From Arthrobacter sp. 131MFCol6.1 (lineage in GTDB: Bacteria; Actinomycetota; Actinomycetes; Actinomycetales; Micrococcaceae): 64,000 bases of DNA. Positions 26,712-35,490 of this stretch are shown piece after piece. Below the pieces are notes generated by a model. It did not search any database. It worked only from the letters and a program-made list of their open reading frames with translations, and was not told where the DNA came from. Location: contig NZ_KB895541.1 in the NCBI RefSeq assembly GCF_000374925.1, positions 124,001 through 188,000 of the forward strand, written 5' to 3'. Position numbers and translations under genes: made by a program. Numbering within the stretch: the stretch's first letter is position 1; each line of letters begins with the position of its first letter.

Positions 26712-29700
26712 ATGAGACCGTTCCCCGCCGGCCCCGCGACCCGTTCCGCCCTCTACCTGCTGGGACTGATTGCCGCCCTGAAGGCGCTCTCCCTGGTGCT
26801 CATGGCACAGGCTGTGGCATCGATGCTCGCCGGGCTCGCCGCTCATGACCCCGCCTGGGCAGACCAGCTGGTTCTGGGTGCCGCGGGGGCAGTGCTGCGC
26901 TCATTGACCGTATGGGCCCAGTCCGTGGCCTCACGCCGGGCAGCGCTCGGAGTGAAGGAGGAGCTGCGCTCTCAACTGCTGGAGCAGGCACTGAGGAACG
27001 GCACACGGTCGGCCGGGCCCGCCGACGGCGGCCTCGCCGTGCTGGCCACCCGGGGGCTGGATGCCCTGGATAACTACTACACCCAGTTCCTGCCCGCGCT
27101 GGTGAACTGCGCGGCCATTCCGCTGCTGCTGGGGGCCCGCATCCTGTTCGCCGACTGGGTCAGCGCGGTGGTGATCGTGCTGACGGTGCCGCTGGTGCCG
27201 CTGTTCATGATCCTGATCGGGCGGTACACCGAGGAACGCGTCCGGGACGCCCAGTCCGCACTGGCCCGGCTCTCCGGGCACATGCTCGAGCTCGCCAAAG
27301 GCCTGCCCGTCCTCGTGGGCCTGGGCCGGGCCTCCGCCCAGCGCCAGGCGCTGGAAGACATGTCCGAGGAATATCGTTCCCGGACCATGGGGACCCTGCG
27401 CACGGCCTTCCTCTCCGCCCTGGCCCTGGAGCTCATCTCGACGATTTCCGTGGCGGTCGTCGCCGTGTTCATCGGCGTCCGCCTGGTCCACGGCGACATG
27501 GCGCTTGAGGCGGGGCTGCTTGCCCTCATCCTCGCCCCCGACTGCTACCTGCCGCTCCGGGAGCTCGGCACCGCACACCACGCCAGCGACGACGGCCGGG
27601 CAGCACTCGCCGAAACCACTGCGGTCCTCGCGGACCCGGGAGCCGCGCCGCTGATTCCGGTGCCGGCCACCGGTCCTGCATCGGGCCCGCCCGCCGTCAC
27701 CGTGGACGGGCTGACCGTCCGCTTCGGCGGACGCACGGACGTCGCCGTCGGGCCGCTGAGCTTCACCGCCGCCGCCGGCCAGATCACGGCACTCGCCGGG
27801 TCAAGCGGCGCCGGCAAGAGCACCGTGCTCGGAGTCCTCGCGGGAACCATCGGGACGGGCGCGGGGACCGTCGTGTCCGGGCGCCTCGGAGGATTCACGA
27901 CGGCGGAGGTCGCCTGGGTGCCCCAGCACCCCGTCATGGTGGCCTCGACGGTGCTGGACGAGATCCGCCTGTATCTCGGCGTTCCCGCCGATGAAGCCGA
28001 CGCCGCCGCGGCCGGCACAGCCGTGGGCGCGGAAGCCGATGCGGCAGCGCAGCGGTGCCTCGCGGCCGTGGGCGCGGGGCACCTGGCCGCCAAGCACCCG
28101 GCCGAGCTGAGCCCGGGGGAGCTGAGGCGGGTTGCGCTGGCCCGCGGGCTGGCGAGGATCGAGGCCGGCGCCCGCGTACTGCTCCTGGATGAACCCACCG
28201 CCCATCTGGACCGGGGATCCGCCACACTGGTCAACCGCGCCCTCGCCGGGCTCCGGGGACAGGTCACCGTGCTGCTCGTTGCACACGACCGGCGGACCCG
28301 GGACCTTGCCGACGCGCTCGTCGCAGTGGCGCCGGGCGCCGGAGGGCACCATGCCGGTGATTCTGCGGCCCCCGTTCCGCCGCTGCCGGCATCCGCCGGG
28401 GCAGACCCGGGCGTGCACGCGGCGGCCACCCGGGCGCCGTTCCTCGTGGGCGCCGCGGCGCCGAGCCAAGGCCAAAGGCCGGACCTTAGCCCGGCCCCGG
28501 GTCTGACCCCGGACGGCCCTGAAACCGGCGCCCCACCTGCCGCGGCCGCGGGTTCAGTGAGCTCAATCGACGCCGGCGCAGTTGGCTGGTCCGGTTCGGT
28601 CCCTGCGCAGCTGCGTCGCCTGCTGGCCCCGGTACAGGGCCGGTTTGCCGGCGCCGGAGCCGTGGGCACTTTGGCGGCGCTGTTCGCCGTCGCCCTCGCA
28701 GGACTTTCCGGCTGGCTCATCATCCGCGCCAGCGAACAGCCGCCCATCCTGTACCTGCTCACCGCGATCGTCGGCGTGAGGTTTTTCGGCGTCGGCCGGG
28801 CGTGCCTGCGGTACTCCGAACGGCTGCTGCTGCATGACGCCGTGTTCGCCGCCCTGACCCGGCTCCGGGGCCGGCTCTGGGAGTCGCTGAGCCGCCGGGC
28901 ACTGTCCCTGCGCCGGCTCCTGCAGGGCGGCAACGTACTGGGAACGGTGGTGGACGACGTCGACACGGTCCGCGAGCTGTTGCCCCGCGTCGTGCTGCCG
29001 CCCGTGACTGCCATAGCTGTTGCCGCCGCCGCGGTGGTCGGAATCGGGCTGCTGCTGCCCGCGGCGCTGCCTGCCGTGGGAGCGGCAGCGCTGCTGAGCA
29101 TCGTCGTCGCCCCCGCCCTGGCCCTGGCCGCCGACCGCATGTCTGCCGGCACCGAACAAAAACTCCGTTCCGGCGTGCTCCGTCACGTTGCCGCCGCCCT
29201 GGACGCCCGCGCAGAACTGAATGCCAACGGCGTGAGCGCCCCCGTGCTTGGTGCGATTGGCCGGGCTGACCGCGCCGCGACGGCGGCCTCACAGCGGTCG
29301 GCATGGGCGGAGGGGCTCGGCCAGGCCCTGACCGTCCTGGCCTGCGCCGGAGCCGCCCTGGCCAGCGCCCTGCTGGCCGCCCCGCTCGCCCTTAGCGGCG
29401 CGGTCGAACCGGAGACTGTTGCCGTCGTCGTCCTCGTGCAGCTTGCCCTGGTGGACCCCTACGCGGCCATCACCACGGCCGTGCGGCAGTACCCCGCGCT
29501 GCGCGCCGTGATGCGGCGGATCAGCGCGGCAGGAGTCCTGGAGCCGGGGGCAAACGGTGACCCGGACAGCGACTCCGCAACGGGCGGACTCGTGCACGTG
29601 GCTTCGCGGCCCGGCAACAGGCCAGGGATTGAACTCGCGGACCTCGCTGCCGCGTGGCCTGGTGGGGGAGATGTCTTTAGTGGACTCACGGCAGAGGCCG

Positions 29701-30338
29701 GCCCCGGGCGCTGGCTGGCCATCACCGGCGCCTCTGGCTCCGGCAAGTCAACTCTGCTGGCCGCGATCCTGGGTTTCCTGCCGGCGGCCAGCGGCCACCT
29801 GTACCTGAGCGGACGCGCGGCCTGGTGCCCGCAGGAGGCGCACCTGTTCGACTCGACCATCCGGGGCAACCTTCTCCTGGCGCGGCCGGAGCCCGCTCCC
29901 GCCGGCACGGACGGTGCGCAGCGTGGAACCGGGGATGCCGTGTTGGCCAAAGGGGACGAGCAGATGCGGGCTGCCCTCGACGCGGTCGGACTCGGCCCGA
30001 TGCTGGCCCGGCTCGAGGACGGCCTGGACACCCGGATCGGCCCGGGCGGGGCCTTCCTCAGCGGCGGGGAGCGTACCCGCCTGGCCGTTGCGCGCACGCT
30101 CATGACCGGGGCCGATGTCATCCTGCTCGATGAACCGACGGCGCACCTCGATGCGGAGTCAGGCAGGCGCATGCTCGCCGAATTGCGCGACGGGCTGCGC
30201 GGCCGGACCGTTGTCCTGGTCACCCACAACCCGAACGATATCGACGCCGCCGACACCAGACTGGACCTGGACGCCGCAGCCGCCGCTGCCGCCGCGGGCG
30301 AGGGTCCGGCGACGGCGGCCGTGCTGGCGCGGGGGTAG
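26712..30338 (+). CDS. cydDC: Fused thiol-reductant ABC exporter CydDC
   Basis: A 1208-residue single-chain fusion of CydD and CydC, each with a six-helix membrane domain and an ATPase domain. In other bacteria they are two proteins that export cysteine or glutathione (or handle haem) and are needed to assemble cytochrome bd. ATPase 1: Walker A GSSGAGKST near residue 363, signature LSPGELRRVALARGL, Walker B LLLDEPTAHLD. ATPase 2: Walker A GASGSGKST near 1006, signature LSGGERTRLAVARTL, Walker B ILLDEPTAHLD. An Ala/Pro/Gly-rich linker of about 90 residues joins the halves. The ATG is eight bases after cydB. Fused CydDC proteins are known in other actinobacteria. Last gene of the cyd operon. 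Confidence 0.95.
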   Translation: MRPFPAGPATRSALYLLGLIAALKALSLVLMAQAVASMLAGLAAHDPAWADQLVLGAAGAVLRSLTVWAQSVASRRAALGVKEELRSQLLEQALRNGTRSAGPADGGLAVLATRGLDALDNYYTQFLPALVNCAAIPLLLGARILFADWVSAVVIVLTVPLVPLFMILIGRYTEERVRDAQSALARLSGHMLELAKGLPVLVGLGRASAQRQALEDMSEEYRSRTMGTLRTAFLSALALELISTISVAVVAVFIGVRLVHGDMALEAGLLALILAPDCYLPLRELGTAHHASDDGRAALAETTAVLADPGAAPLIPVPATGPASGPPAVTVDGLTVRFGGRTDVAVGPLSFTAAAGQITALAGSSGAGKSTVLGVLAGTIGTGAGTVVSGRLGGFTTAEVAWVPQHPVMVASTVLDEIRLYLGVPADEADAAAAGTAVGAEADAAAQRCLAAVGAGHLAAKHPAELSPGELRRVALARGLARIEAGARVLLLDEPTAHLDRGSATLVNRALAGLRGQVTVLLVAHDRRTRDLADALVAVAPGAGGHHAGDSAAPVPPLPASAGADPGVHAAATRAPFLVGAAAPSQGQRPDLSPAPGLTPDGPETGAPPAAAAGSVSSIDAGAVGWSGSVPAQLRRLLAPVQGRFAGAGAVGTLAALFAVALAGLSGWLIIRASEQPPILYLLTAIVGVRFFGVGRACLRYSERLLLHDAVFAALTRLRGRLWESLSRRALSLRRLLQGGNVLGTVVDDVDTVRELLPRVVLPPVTAIAVAAAAVVGIGLLLPAALPAVGAAALLSIVVAPALALAADRMSAGTEQKLRSGVLRHVAAALDARAELNANGVSAPVLGAIGRADRAATAASQRSAWAEGLGQALTVLACAGAALASALLAAPLALSGAVEPETVAVVVLVQLALVDPYAAITTAVRQYPALRAVMRRISAAGVLEPGANGDPDSDSATGGLVHVASRPGNRPGIELADLAAAWPGGGDVFSGLTAEAGPGRWLAITGASGSGKSTLLAAILGFLPAASGHLYLSGRAAWCPQEAHLFDSTIRGNLLLARPEPAPAGTDGAQRGTGDAVLAKGDEQMRAALDAVGLGPMLARLEDGLDTRIGPGGAFLSGGERTRLAVARTLMTGADVILLDEPTAHLDAESGRRMLAELRDGLRGRTVVLVTHNPNDIDAADTRLDLDAAAAAAAAGEGPATAAVLARG

Positions 30339-30347
30339 CCCGCCTAT

Positions 30348-30353
30348 TAGCCT
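30348..30353 (+). promoter_or_regulatory. Candidate -10 element of a leaderless promoter, GNAT gene
   Basis: TAGCCT, then six bases, then the ATG at 30360. The site is directly after the cydDC stop, so the GNAT gene may also be read through from the cyd operon. Confidence 0.4.
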
Positions 30354-30359
30354 GTTGCC

Positions 30360-31436
30360 ATGACCCGAAACGGCGAGCTCCACTCCCGGCCCGCACTCGA
30401 TCCCCGGCTGTCCTGGCGGCCGGCGGAGCGCCACGACCTCGACGCGTGGGCCGGGCTGATCGCCCGCACGGCCGCCGTCGAGCAACCCGTCTGGTTTGAG
30501 CGCCAGGCTGATCTGGAACAGATCCTGGAGTCGAAGAATAACCCGGTGGCGGCAAACACCATCATCGGCTTCGATCCGGAGGGCGTTGCCCGGGCTTACG
30601 GCCGGATCACGAAGAACCGCGACGGTGACAAGGCGAACGGCTCCGGCTGCGTCGATCCTCAGTGGCAGGGGAGCGGGATCGGCACCGGACTGCTGGGCTG
30701 GATGGAACAGCGGACCAAAGACCGCTTCGCCGAGGACGCCGACGGGGCCGGGACTGCCGGGACAGGCGGGCCGGGGAACGCCGGCGGTGCCGCCGGCGCC
30801 CGGGCCGCGGTCCCGCGCCCGAGGCTGCGGCTCTACGCGGAGCAGCAGCACCAGCACCAGGCCGCATTGTTCGCCGCTTCCGGCTACGGCATTGTCCGCT
30901 ATTACAACGAGATGCACCGGCCACTGAACCAGGCCGTGCCTGAAACCGCCCTGGACCCCGGGCTGGAGCTCGTCACGTTTGGGCCGGAGTTGCACGAACC
31001 GGTGCGGCTGGCGCACAACGCGGCATTCCGGGACCACTGGGGCAGCGAACCCCGCGACCAGGAGGGATGGGGCTTTGTGGTGAACGACCCGCAGGCCCGG
31101 CCGGACCTCAGCGGCGTCGTGCTGGACCGTTCCACCGGTACCGTGGCCGGGTACCAGTTGGCCACCCACGACGCCGAGGCCGCCCTGACCCGGGGCTTCC
31201 GCGAAGGCTACACGGAGCTCCTCGGCGTCCGGCGGGAATTCCGTGGACGGGGCATCGCGCAGGCGCTCTTGGCCGATGCCATGCGCCGCTTCGCCGCGGC
31301 GGGCATGGACGTGGCCTCACTGGACGTCGACTCGGAGAACCCGACCGGGGCCCTCGCGCTCTACCTCAAGATGGGCTATGTGGCCGTCAACCGGAGCATG
31401 GCCTGGGACAAGGTGCTTCAGCCGGCAGCGCCGTAG
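30360..31436 (+). CDS. Tandem GNAT N-acetyltransferase
   Basis: A 358-residue protein with two GNAT-fold halves. The C-terminal half is the clearer: GYTELLGVRREFRGRGIAQALLADAM contains the acetyl-CoA-binding motif RGRGIA, followed by VASLDVDSENPTGALALYLKMGY. The N-terminal half has a weaker equivalent (VDPQWQGSGIGTGLLGWM). The architecture resembles mycothiol synthase (MshD), but the sequence is not close enough for me to name it that. The substrate is unknown. It follows cydDC by 21 bases but has its own candidate leaderless promoter. A Gly/Ala-rich insert sits around residues 130-150. Confidence 0.85.
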   Translation: MTRNGELHSRPALDPRLSWRPAERHDLDAWAGLIARTAAVEQPVWFERQADLEQILESKNNPVAANTIIGFDPEGVARAYGRITKNRDGDKANGSGCVDPQWQGSGIGTGLLGWMEQRTKDRFAEDADGAGTAGTGGPGNAGGAAGARAAVPRPRLRLYAEQQHQHQAALFAASGYGIVRYYNEMHRPLNQAVPETALDPGLELVTFGPELHEPVRLAHNAAFRDHWGSEPRDQEGWGFVVNDPQARPDLSGVVLDRSTGTVAGYQLATHDAEAALTRGFREGYTELLGVRREFRGRGIAQALLADAMRRFAAAGMDVASLDVDSENPTGALALYLKMGYVAVNRSMAWDKVLQPAAP

Positions 31437-31517
31437 GGGCCGTCATAGGAAACCGCAGGCCCGGCGCCTACGCGCCGGCCGTCCGCGCGACTGCCGTCCC
31501 CGTGCCGGTTCTTCGCG

Positions 31518-32036
31518 TCAGCCGTCCACATCGTGGAGGTGGTGGACGACGTCGTGCAGGAAATACTGCGCGAAGGTCAGGACAGTGAACACCGAGCCGT
31601 TGCTCCGGGTTCCCTTGCGGTCCCAATCCTCTTCCGGGACCCGCGCGAAGGACGCGGCGATCTGCTCGCCCTCGGCCGTCAGCTCGGCGCCGACCTGGGC
31701 CGGGTCGGCGCTGGCGTAGTCCTGCTCGATTGCCGTCTTGTCCTGGTCCCAGTCATCGAATTGGGCGTCGTCCTCGGACAGCATCAAGGACAGGCGGTGA
31801 TCGAAAAGCGTGAAGACGTCCCGGACGTGGCAGCCATACTCGAGGACGGACCACGTGGCCTCGTTGGGGCGTTCCGTCGCGTCCGGCCGGCGGAGGGCTG
31901 CACGCCACCGCGGGAGCATGTTAATGACTATCCCCGGCACGGTGGCCGGGGTCGCAGCGGAGGCATCGTAACCGCACTCGGGGCAGGGCCGCGACAGGAC
32001 CCAAGTCCAGTCCTTGGTATCCGGAATGATAGGCAT
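31518..32036 (-). CDS. DinB-like / mycothiol-dependent-type metalloprotein
   Basis: A 172-residue four-helix-bundle protein of the DinB/maleylpyruvate-isomerase superfamily. Candidate metal-binding His residues are placed as expected: WSVLEYGCHVRDVF (helix 2) and FLHDVVHHLHDV near the C-terminus. The N-terminus contains RPCPECGYD, a CxxC preceding the bundle. Such proteins in actinobacteria are often predicted mycothiol-dependent thiol transferases, but no activity can be asserted. The start at 32036 follows TACACT by six bases, so it is probably leaderless. It is divergent from nothing functionally related. Confidence 0.82.
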   Translation of the reverse strand: MPIIPDTKDWTWVLSRPCPECGYDASAATPATVPGIVINMLPRWRAALRRPDATERPNEATWSVLEYGCHVRDVFTLFDHRLSLMLSEDDAQFDDWDQDKTAIEQDYASADPAQVGAELTAEGEQIAASFARVPEEDWDRKGTRSNGSVFTVLTFAQYFLHDVVHHLHDVDG

Positions 32037-32042
32037 TCCAGC

Positions 32043-32048
32043 AGTGTA
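32043..32048 (-). promoter_or_regulatory. Candidate -10 element of a leaderless promoter, DinB gene
   Basis: Minus-strand TACACT, six bases, then the ATG at 32036. This is the same hexamer and spacing as at the membrane protein gene at 6.5 kb. Confidence 0.5.
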
Positions 32049-32174
32049 GGTGCATTTGTTCCGCCAGGCATCCCGACCCGTTGCTGCAGCCGATGCGGGG
32101 CCCAGGTACGAGGCGAAAGTGGCACCGCCGTCGGCCGATGCTTTGACTGCGTCGGCCGTGGCCGCCCCGGTTGA

Positions 32175-32204
32175 CGGCCCCGGCCCGAAGACGAACCGGG
32201 GCCG
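32175..32204 (-). terminator. Terminator of the DUF305 gene
   Basis: CGGCCCCGG (32175-32183) pairs with CCGGGGCCG (32196-32204) across a 12-base loop, eight bases after the lipoprotein stop codon. Confidence 0.7.
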
Positions 32205-32212
32205 GGACGCTG

Positions 32213-32836
32213 CTAGAGGCCGGCCAGCAGGGTCTTCATCTCCTGGATTTCTGCTTCCTGGGAGGTCACGATCGACTTGCTCAGCTGGATGGCGTCGGGG
32301 TTCTTGCCTTGGCTGATTTCGGTCTTGGCCATCATCACCGCGCCCTCGTGGTGGGCGATCATCTGGGCCAGGAACAGCTTCGCCGCGTCGGCGCCCTGGG
32401 CGGCGTCGAGCTTCTTCAGGTCGTCATCGCCCATCATCCCGTCGCCCATGCCGTGGCCGGATGCCATCTGGGCGGGTTCGTTCCAGGTCTTGAGCCAGCC
32501 CGTCATCTTTTCGATTTCGGGTGCCTGCGCGGCCTTGATCTTGGAGGCGAGGGCGGTGATCCGCGCGTCCATGCCCTGTCTCTTGAGCATCATGTCGCTC
32601 ATTTCCACGGCCTGGGCGTGGTGCGGGATCATCCCTTGGGTGAACATGGTGTCCGCCGCGTTGTGGTCCGCGGTTGCCGGGGCTGGGCTGGATGCCATGC
32701 CCATGCCGCCGCTGCCCATGCCCGGCATGGTGCTGGTGGGTGTGCTTCCGGAGGTGCCGGCGCAGCCGGAAAGGGCAATGGCGGCGGAAATGCCGAAGGC
32801 AGAAATTGTGGCAGAAATGGTCAGGGTTTTCTTCAT
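32213..32836 (-). CDS. DUF305 lipoprotein
   Basis: A 207-residue exported protein. The N-terminus is a lipoprotein signal (MKKTLTIS, hydrophobic core, lipobox LSGC near residue 25), so it should be anchored to the outer face of the membrane. The DUF305 domain has the two characteristic histidine pairs MIPHHAQAVEMSDMML and MIAHHEGAVMMAKTE, four-helix-like and rich in Met, and is often linked to copper or other metal handling. A Met/Gly-rich stretch follows the lipobox. GAAGGA lies nine bases before the ATG. It is the last gene of a minus-strand group with DUF6153, a multicopper oxidase and a SHOCT protein, which supports a copper role by context. Confidence 0.92.
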   Translation of the reverse strand: MKKTLTISATISAFGISAAIALSGCAGTSGSTPTSTMPGMGSGGMGMASSPAPATADHNAADTMFTQGMIPHHAQAVEMSDMMLKRQGMDARITALASKIKAAQAPEIEKMTGWLKTWNEPAQMASGHGMGDGMMGDDDLKKLDAAQGADAAKLFLAQMIAHHEGAVMMAKTEISQGKNPDAIQLSKSIVTSQEAEIQEMKTLLAGL

Positions 32837-32967
32837 GGGGTCAAGTCCTTCAATCATCAATCGGCGTTGTGGCACGCCTGCGGATGACACGCCCGCGCCG
32901 CAGGAAGAACGGGGTGGGGCGCATCGGGTAAGTGGGGGCGCCGGGCACTATTCGGCGCGATCCGTTC

Positions 32968-33501
32968 TTACGTCCGGCTGATGGACAGTTCGCCCGGCGA
33001 AGGACTTGCGGGGAGATAGGAGTAGGCCCGGACGGCGGCGGCGGCGCGGTGCGTGTCCGGGTTGTGCATTGAGGCCGGTGCCATGCCGGGCGGGGGCGCG
33101 GCCAGGGAGGACACGGCCGCGGAGGGCACACAGGCCGAGTGCATCGACGCAGGGTCGGTGCAGCCCGATTGGCACACGCACGACGCCGACGGTGCAGCTG
33201 AGCTGTTGTTGCCCGCCGGCCCGGGGCCGGCTGTGGCCGTAGCGGCCGGGGCCATGGAGTCATGGGCCGTTGTGCCGGCGTGCGGGGTATGGGAAGCCGG
33301 ATGGGATGCGAGGATGGTTGCCGTTCGCGAGGATTTCCCCGCGGGTTCCGTGGAGGAAGTCACCGCAGTCATGGCATGGGCGGCATGCATCCCGGTCATG
33401 ATGTGCATCCCGAGGAATCCGGCCACGATGGCCAGCAATCCCACCAGCAGGAATCCGCGGCGGAGGGCGGTAGCGGCATGGCTCACGAACGCTGCGGCCA
33501 T
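32968..33501 (-). CDS. DUF6153-like membrane-anchored His/Cys-rich protein
   Basis: A 177-residue protein with one membrane segment (residues 14-33, GFLLVGLLAIVAGFLGMHIM). A disordered, His- and Met-containing exterior follows (HIMTGMHAAHAM; HPASHTPHAG; MHSACVP), with a cysteine cluster CVCQSGC. It fits the DUF6153 family, which is found beside DUF305 genes and copper oxidases. The residues could bind soft metals, but that is inference. GGAGGG lies eight bases before the ATG. It sits between the multicopper oxidase gene and the DUF305 gene on the same strand, so it is probably in one operon. Confidence 0.8.
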   Translation of the reverse strand: MAAAFVSHAATALRRGFLLVGLLAIVAGFLGMHIMTGMHAAHAMTAVTSSTEPAGKSSRTATILASHPASHTPHAGTTAHDSMAPAATATAGPGPAGNNSSAAPSASCVCQSGCTDPASMHSACVPSAAVSSLAAPPPGMAPASMHNPDTHRAAAAVRAYSYLPASPSPGELSISRT

Positions 33502-33599
33502 GGCATTCTCCCTCCGGATGGCAGTGTTGGATGTTGCTCAGGTTAAGGCTACAGGCTGAGCGTTGACCGGGCCGTCGTCGGGATACTCGCTGCCAGTGG

Positions 33600-35060
33600 C
33601 TAGCGGACTTCGATGACGCCCATCATCCCTTGGTCCTCGTGGTCCAGGATGTGGCAGTGGTACACGGAGCGGCCCGTGAAATCCTTGAAGCTGATCCGGA
33701 CCCGCACCTGTCCGTTGGCGGGTATGTTGACGACGTCACGCCAGACGGACGGGCCCGGTGTTTGACCCTGCTCCTCGACGATCTGCATCGGCCAGACATG
33801 CAGATGGAAAGGATGGTCCATCGGACCGGGATTGATCAGGGTCCACTCCTCCACCGTCTGCGCGGCCACGGTTGTGTCCGTCCGGCTTGCGTTGAATTCA
33901 CGTCCGTTGATGGTGAAACTCATTCCCATCCCCATACCCATGCCGCCGACGGCGAAGATCAGCTGCCTGCGAGCGGCAACGGCCGCGGTCCTCAGGTCTC
34001 GCGGCGCAGGCCGGGCCGGCACCGCCGGAGGAGGAGCGGCCGGGGCGCCGGACACGGAGAGGGTCGCCAGCACGAGATCCCCTGAGCGCTGGCCGCCGTT
34101 GGGGGCTGGACCCGCCCGCCCCATCATGCCGGCCATGCTGCCACGGTTGTAGTAGACGGCCCTGAGTGTGGCGTCGCCCGCGACGGCTGTGACCAAGACA
34201 TCTGCACGGTTGCCCGGCGCCAGCAGCACCTCGTCCGCGTTCCGGGGTGTGGGGAAGCGGCCGGAATCCATGCCGAGGAGCTGCATCTGCTGCCCGTCCA
34301 GGCGCAGCTGCAGATAGCGGGCCACGCAGGTGTTCACGATCCGCCACCGCTCACGCTCGCCTGGCCGGGCGGAAAGTTTCGGGTTGCTTTGTCCGTTGAC
34401 CAGGACAAGTTCACCTTCCCGGCCGAGCATCCGGTCCATGGGCGAGGCGTCGGCGACGGTTCCGGACCCGTCCAGGGTGATGTCAGAGACGACCATCACC
34501 CGCTCGCGGCTGACATCCACGGGCTGTGCGTCCTCGACGATGATCGCACCGAACAACCCAGCGAAAATCTGATCCGCGACCATGCCGTGGTGGTGGGGGT
34601 GGTACCAGTACACGCCGGGCGGGTGGTCCGCAGGGAGCCGGTACTCGTAGCTGAACGAGTGGCCCGGCTGGACAACGTTGAAAACGTTGTCTCCGTTGCC
34701 CTGGGGTGAGACGTGGAGTCCGTGGACATGCAGGTTTGTCGGGACGGCCATGCCGTTGACCAGATCGACGGCGAGCACGTCCCCACCCCGCAATCGCAGC
34801 GTTGGGCCGGGGACTCCGCCGTTGTAGCCCAGCACCGAGGCCTGCTGGCCGCCGAGCTGCATCGAGCCCGCGGACGCTTCGAGCCGGACCTGCAACCGCC
34901 CGCTGCTGCTGCGCAGCTGTTCCGGCTCGGTGAAATCCCCGCCCGCTTCGGGGGCGAACCGGGAACTGAGCGTCCACCAGAGCCCGGCTCCGCCGGCGGC
35001 TATGGCTGCCGTACCGAGGCCTCCCAGCAGGAGCGCGTTCCGGCGGCTCATTGGGCGCAC
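33600..35060 (-). CDS. Multicopper oxidase with Tat signal
   Basis: A 486-residue three-cupredoxin oxidase. The N-terminus MSRRNALLLGGLG with its following hydrophobic stretch is a twin-arginine signal, so it is exported folded. All four copper-ligand motifs are present in order: LHVHGLH, WYHPHHHG, HPFHLHVWP and the C-terminal HCHILDHEDQGMMG. This supplies type 1, 2 and 3 copper sites. Such enzymes oxidise Cu(I) or phenolics; the context (DUF305, DUF6153, SHOCT) favours copper tolerance. The GTG start at 35060 overlaps the SHOCT gene's stop by one base (TAGTG) with GAGGA ahead; an in-frame ATG three codons later is the alternative. Translational coupling is likely. Confidence 0.94.
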   Translation of the reverse strand: MRPMSRRNALLLGGLGTAAIAAGGAGLWWTLSSRFAPEAGGDFTEPEQLRSSSGRLQVRLEASAGSMQLGGQQASVLGYNGGVPGPTLRLRGGDVLAVDLVNGMAVPTNLHVHGLHVSPQGNGDNVFNVVQPGHSFSYEYRLPADHPPGVYWYHPHHHGMVADQIFAGLFGAIIVEDAQPVDVSRERVMVVSDITLDGSGTVADASPMDRMLGREGELVLVNGQSNPKLSARPGERERWRIVNTCVARYLQLRLDGQQMQLLGMDSGRFPTPRNADEVLLAPGNRADVLVTAVAGDATLRAVYYNRGSMAGMMGRAGPAPNGGQRSGDLVLATLSVSGAPAAPPPAVPARPAPRDLRTAAVAARRQLIFAVGGMGMGMGMSFTINGREFNASRTDTTVAAQTVEEWTLINPGPMDHPFHLHVWPMQIVEEQGQTPGPSVWRDVVNIPANGQVRVRISFKDFTGRSVYHCHILDHEDQGMMGVIEVR

Positions 35061-35317
35061 TATTGGTCCTCGCCGAGAACCTTTAGCTGCTCGCGGTATT
35101 GCTCCGCCGTCAGTTCACCTCGGGCAAAACGTTCATCGAGGATCTGCCGGGCCCGGCTCCTGCCGGGGTAGGGCCCCTGCGGTCCCTGCATCCCGCTGTG
35201 ACTGCCGCCTCCGGCAAACATGCGCACGGCGACCAGTACCAGCAGCGCTATGCCGATGAGCAGGAGTATGCCCCACATCCACATCCAGCCCATATTCATG
35301 CCGTAGCCCCACATCAC
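35060..35317 (-). CDS. Small SHOCT-domain membrane protein
   Basis: An 85-residue protein. Residues 1-33 are a Met/Trp/Gly-rich start (GYGMNMGWMWMWG) and a single hydrophobic helix. The C-terminal 30 residues (RARQILDERFARGELTAEQYREQLKVL) are a SHOCT domain, a short helical module common at protein ends and associated with oligomerisation. Small SHOCT membrane proteins of this type commonly precede copper or multicopper oxidase genes. It starts at a GTG with AAAGGA eight bases upstream (or the adjacent ATG), and its stop overlaps the start of the oxidase gene. First gene of the four-gene module. Confidence 0.88.
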   Translation of the reverse strand: MMWGYGMNMGWMWMWGILLLIGIALLVLVAVRMFAGGGSHSGMQGPQGPYPGRSRARQILDERFARGELTAEQYREQLKVLGEDQ

Positions 35318-35388
35318 GACCGGCGTCCTTTCGCCTCAGAGCATTGCTATTCCGATTCTTTGGCCGGCCCCGGCTGACCGGTAGAGGC

Positions 35389-35416
35389 CGAAGGCCTCCC
35401 CGACCGGGAGCCTTCG
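35389..35416. terminator. Hairpin between the MFS remnant and the SHOCT gene
   Basis: CGAAGG/CCTTCG and CTCCC/GGGAG stack into an 11-bp stem with one bulged C and a five-base loop. It could end transcription of the former MFS gene. No strong T-run is seen. Confidence 0.45.
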
Positions 35417-35490
35417 ACGCCGTCATCCTAAATTCCCCACTTCGTTCTGTCAGCCCGTGACGCTGTGGTCAGCGCTTCGCATCCTCATTG

